Positions 34,291 to 46,157 of a stretch of DNA of 64,000 nt are shown in pieces. Position numbers and translations under genes: made by a program. Position 1 is the stretch's first letter. Each line of letters starts with the position of its first letter. This DNA comes from Trifolium pratense (lineage: Eukaryota; Streptophyta; Magnoliopsida; Fabales; Fabaceae). The notes below the pieces were generated by a model, which was given only the letters and a program-made list of their open reading frames with translations, made no database searches and had not been told where the DNA came from. The DNA is taken from the NCBI RefSeq assembly GCF_020283565.1, contig NC_060059.1:45652572-45716571 (forward strand), given 5' to 3'.

Positions 34291-34736
34291 TGATCGTGTT
34301 GACCAGGAGAATGCGACTGCACCGGCGTTGAAGGTGGTTGAAAGCGTTGAAGGTGGTTGAAACCCCTGTTGGAGCGGAGGGGGGTTGTGTACCTGCAGGC
34401 ACTCCGACGCTCAAGTCAGTTTGTGTGTGAGTAGGTTTTCTTTCTTAAAAATATGCATACCTTGTGAATGAAGTGGAGTCACATATATATAGCCCCCAGC
34501 GTAGGGCCAAGGCCCTTGATGGCATTAATGGTCATCAAGTAGCTGCCGGAAAACGGCTTGGGAGCCTAGATGTGCAGTAAATGCCCATCATTCCGGTTTA
34601 CGGCCGTTACGATACGCGAGAGTATCAGACCGTTGGAGAGTCGAGCAAGTCTCGCGGGCTCTTCATGGTAGGCTTGCTCGGGGCGTATTTGTTCGACATC
34701 CTCTGGTGCTCGAGCATCTATGCTCGGCCCAGAACA
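34291..34736 (-). repeat. 5' LTR of the Tat element
   Basis: The minus-strand TATA-like run lies at 34482-34491, with a transcription start expected downstream of it towards 34450. It differs from the 3' LTR at about a dozen sites. Confidence 0.95.
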
Positions 34737-35111
34737 CTTTTGATTTTTTATTGTGAGTTTATTTTGTTAACGAAAACAACTTCGGAAAATTAGATCGAAA
34801 ACGCCTATGTTCGGAAGATGCAATCCAAACTCACTTAGGCTCGGAAGCTGCAATCCAAACTGGTTTCCTGAAACAACATTTGCTTCCTCAAACTTCATTT
34901 TGCTTCTTGAAACTCCATTACCATAGAAGATATCGAGCTTTGTTCTCAAAGTTTGTTTATATTATACTATTGAAATATCTTGTGTTCGGCAAAAACTTGT
35001 CCTCAAACTGTCATGGCACATTAGTTATTGTCCCGTCTAAGATTTGTTTATGTTAGAGTTGGACAGTTGGGGATTTATTTGCTTCCTGAAATGCAATAAA
35101 GCTTCCTAAAA

Positions 35112-35432
35112 TTGGACAGTTTCAATAACAGTATTCTTCAAAAGTTCTTTGACAAGGCTAGTGGGATTGATGTTCCTCTATCCCAACTCCTTCAGGTGAA
35201 GGCAACTTCAGATTTGCTTCCGAACATTGGAGTGTGGCAACAAAGAGCTGGAACACATTCTGATTCTAATTGGGTCATGAGAGTTGAACTTGGCGGGAAG
35301 AAAAAAATTGTAGAATCAGAGATAGGCTCAAAAGAAGAAATTATTGATGGTGGTTATAATAATGGTAATGTTGCTGATGATGATATTCAAAATGTTGAAG
35401 AAGAGGAAAAGAGTTGCTTTACAAATGATTGA
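35112..35432 (+). CDS. Unidentified coding fragment, possibly a last exon
   Basis: The frame has no ATG at its start, but a plausible acceptor ttggacag precedes TTTCAATAAC at about 35121. The peptide contains SGIDVPLSQLLQVKATSDLL and ends in a very acidic tail (NVADDDIQNVEEEEKS) before a TGA. It could be the 3' exon of a host gene cut by the Tat element insertion, with its 5' part near 23250-23460, or a captured gene fragment. I do not recognise the protein. Confidence 0.35.
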   Translation: MDSFNNSILQKFFDKASGIDVPLSQLLQVKATSDLLPNIGVWQQRAGTHSDSNWVMRVELGGKKKIVESEIGSKEEIIDGGYNNGNVADDDIQNVEEEEKSCFTND

Positions 35433-36937
35433 AGTTACTTAATTGGAATTATCCATGTGGTTCAACTTCAAGTAATTAACTATTAGAAGGAAGAAAATAG
35501 GAACATTTCATGTCATGGTTGGTTCTTAAAATTGTAGCAAATCCATGCATGCCATTTTCTGCTATATTTTTCATGTACTTTTCTGTTTTCTGTAAAATAT
35601 ATATATGTATATGATGTCTAGGACTCATAAATTCTTGCTTCTAATTTGATTTAGTCTCTTATTTGACATGATTTGTTGTTTTCTTTTGTTTGCTGTTTAA
35701 AAAGAGAGGTGAAAGATGCAAATTTGTGATGAAGAGCCATGTGGGTTAGTGAAGAATGTGAGAGAGACACAAAAATCGAAATTTCGGAACCTAGGTTCCA
35801 AAGTTGTTCAATTTCGGATTTTACAGTCCAACACATTCTTAGGGATAATTTTGTCAGTTTGAGGGGACTGGGAGCAATATAGGAGGGCTAGAAGAGCAAT
35901 TTTCCTTGCTCCTTACTATCATAATTCATGATACTTATGGTGTTGGTGTCAATTTCAATTGTTGCATTATATACAAATAAAATGATAGTCAAACCTAAAG
36001 ATTGTTGGAACTTGATTAGAAGTACATAAGAAATTTCATAGCATTTCTATTACACACCTTTTGATTTGATTCGCACCCAAGGGTGAAGAAAAAACTGGTC
36101 CATGATGAACCAATTTTTTTACTGGTTCATTTTATACGGAACCCCAATCTATAATTATTGGATGCACATAGAAGTAAAATACTAACGAATCCTCTTTATG
36201 ATGCTTTTGAAAACTTCGAAGAGAATTGCGCAATCTCTTCAAGTCTATCATTCAATAGCATTTTATAGAAAAATATTTCTTTCACTTGCTCTCATGCACT
36301 AGAAATCAAAGAATGATAGTTTAGAGTATGAAAATGAGAGAGGAAATGGTGATTATATTAATTAAATTTTGTGTCTTTTTCGAGTGTGTATGTTGTGCTA
36401 TTTATAGAGCAAAAGACATCACTTCATATATTAAAAATAAGCTTTCATCATGGATATATCCTTATATGTAGTTGTGTTTATTCACTTATAACCATGTTAT
36501 ATTCATGAAACAGCACATTTTAATCAAATCCATGAAGTGATTGATATATCTATTGGAACCCAAAAACATGAGATAAACAACATCTGATTGCTCTTCCACG
36601 CGCCGGTGTCCAGCTTTTCAGTCATCAACTTTACTATATATGCTCGATCTCGGGTCATCCAATGTGTATTATATGATTCCACTATTTTGGAAATTACTCA
36701 TACTAGCATGCCTAATTAGTAGTATTTCATTAACATGCCTAATTTTAGTAAAATCAGAAGCAAGAGAACATCAAAATTATGAGCAGCTGCACATTGAATG
36801 TAGTTTCTAGAGATCAAGAGGTACATAGATAACAGAGATAATATGATACAAATTTTTTATGATGACATGAAAAAAAACCTTAGGCTAGTAACTTCAATAG
36901 CATGACAAGAGTTGGAATTACACTTAAATTGGTCTCA
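35433..36937. other. Intergenic DNA downstream of psaE
   Basis: No gene seen. A (TA)n-like tatatatatgtatatg run lies near 35600. Short inverted phrases around 36090-36130 (actggtcca / actggttcat) hint at a small transposon relic. Confidence 0.5.
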
Positions 36938-38035
36938 TTAAACTTCTTCAATCTCATCCAAAGCATAGTTATTTGTCGATACGTTTGCATAGTTGACTTT
37001 GTTGAATCGAACCACAACAGGGTAGCGAGTCTTGGGGTCCTGCACAACAAAGACAAATCAATGAAACAAGAGCTTAGTTACCAACGGATTATGGGAGAAA
37101 ATTGAAAGGGTTTGCTCGAAAATGAGTTTGAGGACACTAACTTGATCAACAGCAACAACAGAACCAGTTCCTTTGTACCAGTAGGACTCCTTCCTAAGAA
37201 TCTTCACCTGTTGAGTGAAAGGAAAAATCATAAGCTAAACTTGTTGCTAGAGAGCTAGTTCAATACAATATTCACCGTGTAGACTAATAATCATAAAGCT
37301 AAAATCATAGTTTAAATTATTAGACTAATCATCAATTCGACTGACTATAGTTAGTTGAAACTAAATTTTGCTATAGTTAGTCTACATAGTCGAATCGATG
37401 ATTAGTCTATCATTTATGAATCTACAAAGCTCAGATAAACAATAAGTCAATTCAAATCAAACCAATGTATAATTGTAGCAAGAAACTACCTTGTTACACA
37501 TCTTATGACCATAGGTGCAATTTAGAAGTTAACAATTGACAAATGAAATAAGTGGGATCCTACCTAGTATATTCTTCACTTCTTCATTCATGTTGATGTG
37601 ATTAATGTGATTCAAATTTCAACAATTAATTAGACTTATATCCTAATAATATTTTATAACAAATTTTTAAATATTTTAATTCGATATTGTCTACCTTAAT
37701 ATGATGATAACCGACTATGAATCTATGCTATAACTAGTTTCTAAGGTTGAGAAACTGACCTTAGCACCTCTCTTGGGGCCAATTGGTGGTGGTTTGGGTT
37801 TAGGAGCGGCATCACCGGCCGGAGGAGCAGCAGCAGTGGCGGGTGCACCGGCGGCAGGCTCCTCGGATGCTCTGACAACAAGTCTAGAAGAAGAAGAACC
37901 AATATTGTTGGATTTTATAGGGAACATCAACATGGCACTCCTGGAAGATGTTGCTGATGATGAGGTTGTGGTGGCAGCAACATTAAGTGACAACATAAAT
38001 CCACAAGCTGCTGATGCCATGCTGCTGGTAGCCAT
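36938..38035 (-). CDS. PSAE: Photosystem I reaction centre subunit IV (PsaE), chloroplast precursor, three exons
   Basis: Exons 38035-37760, 37207-37142 and 37039-36938 join with GT/AG borders in phase 0 into a 147-aa precursor. The first ATG of a pair ([11 protein letters not shown]) is taken as start. The first 50-odd residues are Ser/Ala/Thr-rich, a stromal transit peptide ending near VVRAS. An Ala/Pro-rich N-terminal extension follows, then the conserved SH3-like core: [45 protein letters not shown] and [11 protein letters not shown]. PsaE sits on the stromal side of photosystem I and supports ferredoxin docking and cyclic electron flow. Length and exon pattern are typical of nuclear psaE, and nothing is broken. 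Confidence 0.95.
37322..37408. repeat. Inverted repeat in psaE intron 1
   Basis: The 19-bp arms 37322-37340 and 37390-37408 are complementary with one mismatch. The spacer holds a direct repeat of ctatagttagt. Confidence 0.8.
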
Positions 38036-38163
38036 AACTATTGTTGTGTGTGTGTGTGTTTTAGTAATCTTAAAAGTTGAAAAAAAGGACAAGATTAGAT
38101 TGAAATCTGAGAGGGTTTGAGTGAGTGAAGTGTGTTAGTTTGGTTGTTTATTTTGGAGGAGAA

Positions 38164-38174
38164 TTATCTCATCC
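38164..38174 (-). promoter_or_regulatory. I-box-like light-response element upstream of psaE
   Basis: Minus-strand GGATGAGATAA lies about 130 bp upstream of the psaE ATG and matches the core of the plant I-box. A TATA-like AAATAAA lies near 38145. A (CA)n run occupies the leader at about 38045-38060. Light regulation is expected for psaE but is inferred here. Confidence 0.5.
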
Positions 38175-38426
38175 TCAGAAACTTTAGTGTCAATCGTTTC
38201 CTCAAATAGAGTGATGACACTTGTGCACCATATCCCGTTCCTTTGGATAATGTTGTCACTACTCACAACTCATTCGTTTTACTATACTCACAAAAAATCA
38301 CCCAGTCAACTTAGTGGACTCACTCGGTGGCTGGCTATTCATTCAGCAAGGTTACTTTCCAAACACATTTGATTTAGGCATGTGGGTGGGCTGGCTGGCT
38401 ATCCATTTTCTTTTTCTTAATAAATA

Positions 38427-38689
38427 ATTTTTTTTAAGAGCGAATATATTATTAACCAGATCTCTGCACAAGACGAACAAAGATCGATAAAAAAGTAACT
38501 ACATAACAGGGCGTCTTATATATGCGGAACGCTAAAAATAAACACCAAAACAAACACCACATAATAAAGGACCACCTCCTAAACCCAAAATCAGAAAGAC
38601 ACCCCTCAGATTTCAGGTCACCAAAGACACCAACTCAACCCCAAAGTTGCCACTAGATTGACACTAACTCCCGATCTCGAATCAAAAGT
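38427..38689 (-). mobile_element. Possible LINE 3' end, interrupted by the solo LTR
   Basis: Minus-strand sequence ends ...GGTTAATAATATATTCGCTC followed by a run of A, the look of a plant L1 3' terminus. The other half appears to resume at 41222-41300 beyond the inserted LTR. No coding remnant was recognised. Confidence 0.35.
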
Positions 38690-41221
38690 TGAAGTGGAAG
38701 AAATGGTCACAAGAAAGGGGGATTTGAATTGTGACCCTTTTAAAAATTAATCATGTAATCTACTAAATTGATCTCAAGTGTATACTTGGATAAATGTTAG
38801 TGAATTAAAAATCAGATTGTTCTAAGAACAATCTCAGCTGCGTGAGAATTTCAAAGCAACCGTAAATGAAGTGTTTCGTGTGATGCGTATTTACAGAAAA
38901 TAAAGAGTTAAAGGTTAGAGAGATTCAAACACAAAGATTATACTGGTTCACCCAAATCTTGGGCTAGTCCAGTCCCCACGCCTGTGAGTTTTCACTATGA
39001 TCTTGAGATACTACCGATCTCAAATACAAATCTTCTTTGATCTAAACCAAGATCAAAAACCTCTAAGCCCTACAAGCTTGATCTACCTCAACCTTACAGA
39101 GGTGTCACTCAATCAATAGTTACGTATTGACTTGAGCCATCTTCTTTTACAAAGGGAATTGTTCTGGATCTAAGCTTATACACAAACTCAAAACTAGTTT
39201 GTGAAGCTTATACAAAATACACTCAGTAATATTGTGATCCAATATGTTGATAGAGAGCTGGAGTGCGAGTGGTAAAATAGAGAGACAAAGATACAACCAC
39301 TTAAAAGTGGGTTATGTTGAAAAGTGGTCTCTTGAGAAATTTGCTTGTAGAAACTCAAAGGTTGTTTGAGAAGCAAATAGAAACACTCAATAAACTCAGA
39401 AGTATGATGTGAATGAAGAGCCTGAGTTTGAGTGATGAAAGAAGAGCTTTAGGACTTGTAGACAAAAACAAGTAATTGATGATTTGTAGCTTGAACTCTT
39501 ACTCTTTCTCTTGGATTTGCTTGCCTTTTATAGATGCAACCTTATGTGTGAGTCTTGGCCTTCAAGTATATCAGTTAGAGAGCAAATTATAGTTGTTACT
39601 CAGTGCCAAAGATGCTTTAGACAGCTGCTGCAAAATTGCCAGATTTTCTGCTCATTCTTGAAACAGTCTTGAACTGAATTTTGCTTTGATCCACAAGAGC
39701 CAAAGAAGTGTGAGCTGTTGGAAAGTACAAATGAGTTGTTTCCTGCATCCTTCCAATGTCAGAGGTCAGATATAGCCGTTTGGAACCTCAGTAAAAGGAC
39801 TCATGACAGTTGGAGGTGGTTTTGCAAAACTGTGTGCAGGAACGTTCTTGAATCAGTCTTGAACCAGTCTTGACTATATCAGCAAGTGTGATGAAGCTTC
39901 ATCTCTATTTCCTTTGTGATGTGCAGCTGTTCAGTAGGCTTAAGGACACTTCAGAAATAGGTTTAGCTTGGGAATAAACCAGCTGGAAAAGTATCAAAGC
40001 ATGTAGGACAAAAGTGTACTTGTTATGACACTTGCATTGAAGAATGTTTCTCCTCAAGTCCAATACAACTCATAGTTCAAAGAGTGTTGTTGCAATCTGA
40101 TTGGCCTATGATATATGATCAGATATTTCAATTGGTTGATCAATACCATAAAAGATCATGAAAGATCAAACTCATAATCCTTTGCATGAATTATGACTAG
40201 GAAATCATATACTTAAAATTCCACCAAATGTTGTTGATCCCAAAAGAGATTATCTTCTGTAAAGATTTGATCCATATTTCCTTTGTAAAGTGCTTATTTG
40301 TTTTGTCCAAAGTTGACTTATAAAATCAGAAAGCACTTAATCCAAAATGTGCTTATATTCAAAAGTGCAGTCTGTCTGTTAAGAATGTTCTCAGATCATT
40401 CTTGAAACAGTATCTCAAGATTTTCTTAAAGAGAGATCTTCATGTTGCTGCAAAACTTTCCACAATTCCTCTTGATGTTTTGCACACATTGTTGCTTGTT
40501 CATTGAGTACTTTGAGATGCTTTTAGTGGAGGCGTGGGAGTACTCATCATGAGGATTATCATTTTCTAGCTTAGACAATGATTGAAACTTTTATGCCTTG
40601 TGGTGCATAAGCTACTTTGTAAATTCATGGAAAATCATTCTTAGATCATTCTTGTCTTGAGAAGCTAAGATGAAACTTTGAGTAGGTTTTGAAGATCTTC
40701 AACATATGCATAATTTCCATTGATGTTAATTGTAGTAGTAAATCCTCAAAGCATGTAACAAAACTCAATGTGAGCTTTGACATGATAACTTCAAATATGT
40801 TCTTTTGTAGCTCGTGATGCAAGTATTTCCATCAACTATGATCTTCATATTCTTCCTTGAATCTTTAATACTCATTGTGAACCTTGTGGTGATGAGAAAG
40901 ACTATTAACCATGAAACTTGCTTTCTTGTTTGAATCTTCAAATGAAACCTCTTATGATTCAAACAACATCCTTTAAAAATCTTCATGAAGCTTGTGATGC
41001 TATTGTTATGATCATCTGATGCTACTCCGATTCTTTCATTGTTTGAGTATATAAAATGCACTTGTTGATGTGAGTGGCTTCTAGCTTGTCCACTTTTGTC
41101 ATTACCTATCTTTCAACAAAAACTCAAGTGCATACATCAGTAGATCACCATTCATAAAACTTAACATTTATTCCATAAGGTTTGTTGTCATTAAAACACT
41201 AAAATGGATTTTGCCTCAACA
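38690..41221 (-). mobile_element. 2.5-kb solo LTR of a SIRE-type copia element, TSD AAAGT
   Basis: A 2532-bp segment begins TG and ends CA and is flanked by a perfect AAAGT duplication (38685-38689 and 41222-41226). On the minus strand it starts TGTTGAGGC and ends in a block like the ends of the SIRE LTRs at 43731 and 56494. The promoter-proximal palindrome ACTGG...CCAGT (38942-38973) is shared with those LTRs. No internal sequence remains. It is unusually long for a copia LTR. Confidence 0.85.
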
Positions 41222-41226
41222 AAAGT

Positions 41227-42682
41227 GATCGGCCCATCAGAAAGAGAAAGAGAACCTATGCAGACAAGTCCCAACTCGAAGACACCCTACATTCCAGACG
41301 ACGACAGAGCCAACACACATTATTGTTTTTTTTTTTTTTGACAAACCACGTTATTGGTTTTAAATTCTTAAAACTTGAGTATTTGTATAAATGGAGAGAA
41401 TTTTCATTCATGTAAATATCCACTAACCAAGTTATTGAGCTCAAATAGTTAATAAATTTTCATGGGACGATTTGTTCGTGAAAACCTAAGTTCTATTTCT
41501 CATGGGAACAATTCTTGACCAAATTTTATTTACCTTAAAAATGTGGATATCCGCTCGAGTTAAGAAGTCTGACTTTCATGGAAAAAAATTGAATTGAGTG
41601 AGTTTGTGTTTAACTTCTCTCAGATTTTACCATACTGGAGCAAGATGAATAATGAAAATACTGATATACCCACTTTGAACTCTTCCTAAAACTTGCTATG
41701 GTTGTATCAAAATCTTTTTTTTTCCTTTAACTAAGTAAACTTTAAAACAAAAAACTCTTCGCGAAAAAAATAAATTACATTCGTCTATTTTTTTTTATGG
41801 CCTCAAACAAATCATTTTCTTTGTTTTTTGTTTTAAGAAAATATTTTTGTTTAGGAAAAAATATAAAATGTTTTTTTTACTCAATAAAAAATGTTGAAAT
41901 AGACTTTTTACTCTCTTTCTCAATAATAAAAAAAAAAACCAAAATACAATACAAGACCCTGATTAGGTATGAGATTGAGATTATATTTTTTTTACCTCCG
42001 TCGAAGGATTGAGGCAGATACAAGGATACTCGAATCTCATCGGTTCGGCAATAGAGAAGGCAAACATTGTCTCATTCCCGTGTACAACATTTATTTTATT
42101 TGTGCACCATAGAACTGACATGAATGAAAGTTAAATAAAATTGGCTTAAATGCAGTTTTACCGCTTATTTTGAATAAATCGGAATTTTACCCTCCCTATT
42201 TTATAATTTTTTGGATTTGCCCCCCCCAAAATTCTGCACAAAAATCTGCTTATGAGCCTCAACTTCAAAGCTTTGCACATAACTCAATTTTGATCAATTA
42301 TTCACCAAAATGGTACCAAAATGACCGTAATCGAGTTATCTATCCACAAAATCAAATCCCACTAAATTTGGAGTTACAGAGGGAGAGTATTTATCGATTT
42401 AGTGCAGATCTGTCCAATTACTAATTCTGCATAAATATGCTTCTGACCTTCAAATTCAACATCGTCTACTGAACGCATCATAACTCCAAATTAGATGAAA
42501 TTGAAATGCCAACAAGGTTAATTTCATTATCTTTCCAGACATGTAAATACTATTCAAAACGGAGCTACAGGGTGAATACATGACGAAAATATCAGTAGTA
42601 GGTTCATACAATAATTAACTTGGACAAATCTTCACTAAAACGGTAATTAATCTCTCTGTAACTTCAAATTTAGTGGAATTTG
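41227..42682. other. Non-coding DNA upstream of element A
   Basis: No gene seen. A T-run lies at about 41326-41339. From 42143 (ggcttaaatgcagtttta) to 42682 there is a repeat-like segment without detectable ends, which was the target of element A. Confidence 0.5.
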
Positions 42683-43731
42683 TGTTGGAACAAAATTGAT
42701 TTAAAATTGTTGCCCCCAAAATCCATTAAGGTTTTGATGATAACAAAGTATTAAATGTACAATTGGAGATACTAAAAATTTATTTTAAGTGTGCAGAACT
42801 ATCATACAGGCAAGTTCTGAAGCAAGACTAGAAGTTGAGTTCTCAGAAGTTCTTGATTTCTCAGAGGATATGAACTTCAGAAGTTATGTGTATTATCAGA
42901 GGTTGAAGACCTCAGAACTTGTTAACTCTGAAGCCAATCAAACTCTGATGATTATCTTGAATTGTGTGAAGATTCGAAATTAAGGGTCAACTCTTTTACC
43001 AATGAAGAAAAGGACCTTTCAACATTGATCAGAACAGCTTCTTACATTTTGCCTATCCATAAGGGAGAACGTGACTTGTCTGGTTTCTTAGCTGAATAAG
43101 GAAAGTCTTCTCTGCACCAGGCCAAAGTTACTGAAACTCTTACTCTGTTTTAGTAACATCCAAACTTCATCAAGACAGATACAAGAAGACAAAACTTTTC
43201 TTCATCAACGGTCATGTGCAACGACTCTATTCTTCAGTAGAAGTGTGTTGCAAAGCATCATCACACGCACGAACAAGCTTTCAATCTTACAATACAAGCT
43301 CTCAACCTTTGAACCAAGAAATTCATTTCTTATTCAAAATACTTTGAAGTCTTTGTGTACTCATTGTATTTTATCTTTAAGGTTCTTTAAGAGTATTGTA
43401 TTACAATCAACAAACTTTATTTACTTTCTTAAGTTTGAGAAGTCTCTTGTTGTGTGCTTGAGCATTGTAGTGAAGTCTCTTGCTGTGTGCTTGAGCAATT
43501 GTAATCTTGTGTGATTATAGTGAAATCCCTTGGAAGTGCAAGGGGACTGGACTACTCTCGTTTTGTGAGAGGAACCAGTATAAATCTGTTGTGTGCTTTC
43601 TCTCCCTCTGATCTCTGTTATTGTGTTCGCTTATTTATCCGCTGCTATCTTAGTTAAGTTGAGAACTTGAAAAAGTTTTAACTTATCTAAAACACAATTC
43701 AACCCCCCCTTCTTGTGTTTTCACACCTTCA
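42683..43731 (+). repeat. 5' LTR of element A
   Basis: Begins TGTTGGAACAAAATTG and ends cacaccttca. It contains two tandem copies of a roughly 30-bp unit (gaagtctcttg...gcttgagcattg, about 43439-43505), a palindrome (43546-43579) and a TATA-like tataaat at 43579-43585. Confidence 0.9.
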
Positions 43732-43733
43732 AT

Positions 43734-43746
43734 TGGTATCTAGAGC
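43734..43746 (+). other. Primer-binding site of element A (initiator tRNA-Met type)
   Basis: TGGTATCTAGAGC begins two bases after the LTR. It matches the usual TGGTATCAGAGC with one inserted T. Confidence 0.85.
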
Positions 43747-43799
43747 TCTGGTCTGTTACTTTCACTTAACAATGAGACAGTAAAGATCGTGAAAACATC

Positions 43800-44820
43800 A
43801 TGTCTGGAGAAGAAAGTACACCTAGATCTGGCGCTAGTGGTGCAGGTGAAGGGAGTGGTGGTAAAGCTTCCTTTGGTCATGACTATTTGAATAATGAATC
43901 ATATGAACACAGTGGCAATAAAAAAGCCCATGTATTCAATGGTGATGCTTCATTATTTGAATGGTGGAAGGAAAGACTTTACAGTAACATCACTGCCATT
44001 GATCATGAGTTATGGGACTTGGTTGAGCTGAGAGTAACTTTTGAGCATCTGAATGAACATGGAAGGTTATCTATTGAGCATAGAAAGTTACTTACACCAG
44101 CTAACCTGAAGCTCTATACTAAGCATCACAGGGTTAAGGACATCGTTGTTGGTGCTATCAGACATGAGGATTATGTCAAGATAGAGAACAAGTCATCTGC
44201 TAAATCCATTTTTGACTCCATATGTGCAACATATGATGGTAACGAGAATGTTCAAGAGGCTAAAGCTAGTCTCTTGATAAGACAGTATGAACTCTTCACC
44301 ATGGAGAAAGATGAAGATATTGAAACCATGTTCACAAGGTTTCAAACTCTGGTATCTGGTCTCAAGGTGCTGAAGAGAAGTTACACTACTTATGACCATG
44401 TTCAGAAGATTCTGAGAAATCTTCCTCTTGTGTGGAGACCTAAAGTCACTGCCATTGAGGAAGCTCAAAATCTCAAGAATATGAGTCTTGAGGTTCTGAT
44501 AAGCAATCTCAGAAGCCATGAGATGGTTCTGAATGCTGTCAAGACTCAACTTCTTGATATTGAGGAGGAATCTTCTGCAGATGGCCAAGAGGAAGAGATG
44601 GGAGAAGATGAATTTGCTCTTTTCACCAAGTTTCAGCAATGGGCTAGGTTCAATAAGAAGAATTTCTGAGGAAATAGCTCAAGAAACTCTAGTGGTAAAA
44701 AGGAGGAACAAAAGAACTGCTTCAATTGCAAGAAGCCAGGACATTTCATTGCTGACTGTCCAGAAATGTCTTCCAAGGACAAGAGTAAAAGGTACAACTC
44801 CAAGAAGCAACAGTTCAAAG
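43800..44820 (+). pseudogene. Gag of element A, one in-frame stop
   Basis: The frame starts at an ATG 69 bp after the LTR. It contains the copia gag core (VFNGDASLFEWWKERLYSNI, then IRQYELFTMEKDEDIETMF) and, after a TGA at 44667-44669, continues in the same frame through the zinc knuckle CFNCKKPGHFIADC. A CGA-to-TGA transition would explain the stop. A frameshift near 44815 separates it from the linker. Confidence 0.85.
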
Positions 44821-44824
44821 TAAG

Positions 44825-46157
44825 TTGAAAAAGAGTCTGATGGCTACGTTTGAAGAGCTATCATCTGAAGAGAAAGTTGAAGAGGAAGAAGAAGCAAATC
44901 TGGCACTTATGGCCTCAACAGACTCAGATGTAGACTCAGATGATGAGCCAGAGTCAGACTCAGAAGTAGCTGATGAGGTATTTTCTGATTGCTCTAAAAC
45001 TCAACTCATAATTGCTCTTAACAAGGTTATTGAGAAGCATCTCAAAGTATTAAGCAAACAAAAACTTTTGCAAGAAAAACTTAATACTCTGAATGCTCAG
45101 GAAAGCCACTTTCAAGGTCTGTATCAGCAAACTCTAGACAGAGTGACTGATCTTGAAAAAGGTTGTGCTATTTGCCACAAACCCAGTGATGAGCAGGAAA
45201 AGGCTCTTAAACAGTTTGTGCATCTCAATATTGGAAAGAGCAAGGCTGCTAATTTGGTTTATAATGTCATGAGACATCATGGAGAAGGAGTTGGCTATGA
45301 ATATGGTAGAACATATTCAAAGCTAAAAACCTTTGCCAAAAGAGTTGGAAAATCATTGGTTTACTATGTAGTACCCCAAAGTGAAGAAGGAAAGAACTTT
45401 GGTACTTTGAGGGATGAGACTGTTGACCTAAAAGTTTATGAAGCTGATGGCTCAGAGGAACCAAGTTCCTCAGGTTCTGGAAAGAGGAGCTCAGAAGATA
45501 GAGGTTGTTTAGAGTTGGAGAATGTTAAACCAGATGATCTGAACACTTCAAAATCTGATGCCTCAACTTCTGGAATCAAGGAGACTTCAGTACCTAAAGT
45601 AAATCAGCCTAAGAACTTAAAGTTTTTTAAAAGAAAAGAACCAAGTCTCAAACCTCAGAAGCAGTACAAAACTCAAATTATTTATGACTCTAGAATCAGA
45701 AGATACAACCAGTCAAATCATTGGATTGGTGATCAATACAGATTCTGGAATCATAAACAATCTAAGTCTTGGAATAATAACAATCATCAAACAAAACAAA
45801 AATTTCAAAAAGGTTATTATTCCAAACCAAGGTCCTCTCCTAATGTTCAACAACAAGGCAAGTACTTCAGAACTAACAAATCTTGACCCAGAAGCAAATG
45901 GGTACCAAAGACTGAAATTGTATATCATTCAGATCTGGCATCTAGGAAAGGTTATGTCTTACCTAAGATGTGGAAACAAGTCAGATTGAAAGGAAAGAAA
46001 GCATATGTTTTAGACATATGGCTTACAAGTCCTCAAGTATGCAGTCAGAACTTGAGAGAAGAAGATGACTACTGGATGATTTTATTATTAACTGCGAAGA
46101 GTTTTATCGCGATGATTAAAATTATTTGTCATACAGCTCACCACTCAAGGAGGAATC
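44825..46157 (+). pseudogene. Gag-pol linker region of element A
   Basis: An acidic, coiled-coil-rich stretch (residues 15-110, for example KVEEEEEANLALMASTDSDV) carries a CAICHKPSDEQ pair of cysteines, followed by a long basic Asn/Gln/Lys-rich tail. Extended gag C-termini of this kind are characteristic of sireviruses. A TGA at 45884-45886 interrupts the frame, which then resumes with SKWVPKTEIVYHSD. Confidence 0.7.

Larger units (their letters stand above)
23470..34736 (-). mobile_element. Complete Tat-lineage Ty3/gypsy retrotransposon, TSD CTTTT
   Basis: Two 446-bp LTRs (23470-23915 and 34291-34736) and a perfect 5-bp duplication CTTTT (23465-23469 and 34737-34741) bound an 11.3-kb element transcribed right to left. 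The sense order is gag, protease, RT, RNase H, a second archaeal-type RNase H and integrase. The second RNase H domain defines the Tat lineage of Ty3/gypsy. The 4.6 kb between integrase and the 3' LTR carries genes on the opposite strand. The sense polyprotein has three in-frame stops and three frameshifts. The LTRs differ at about a dozen positions, so the copy is older than element N. Confidence 0.95.

Noticed and set aside
37773..38120. 115-codon ORF antisense to psaE exon 1
   Set aside because: It is an Ala/Gly-rich shadow of the transit peptide and Pro/Ala region.
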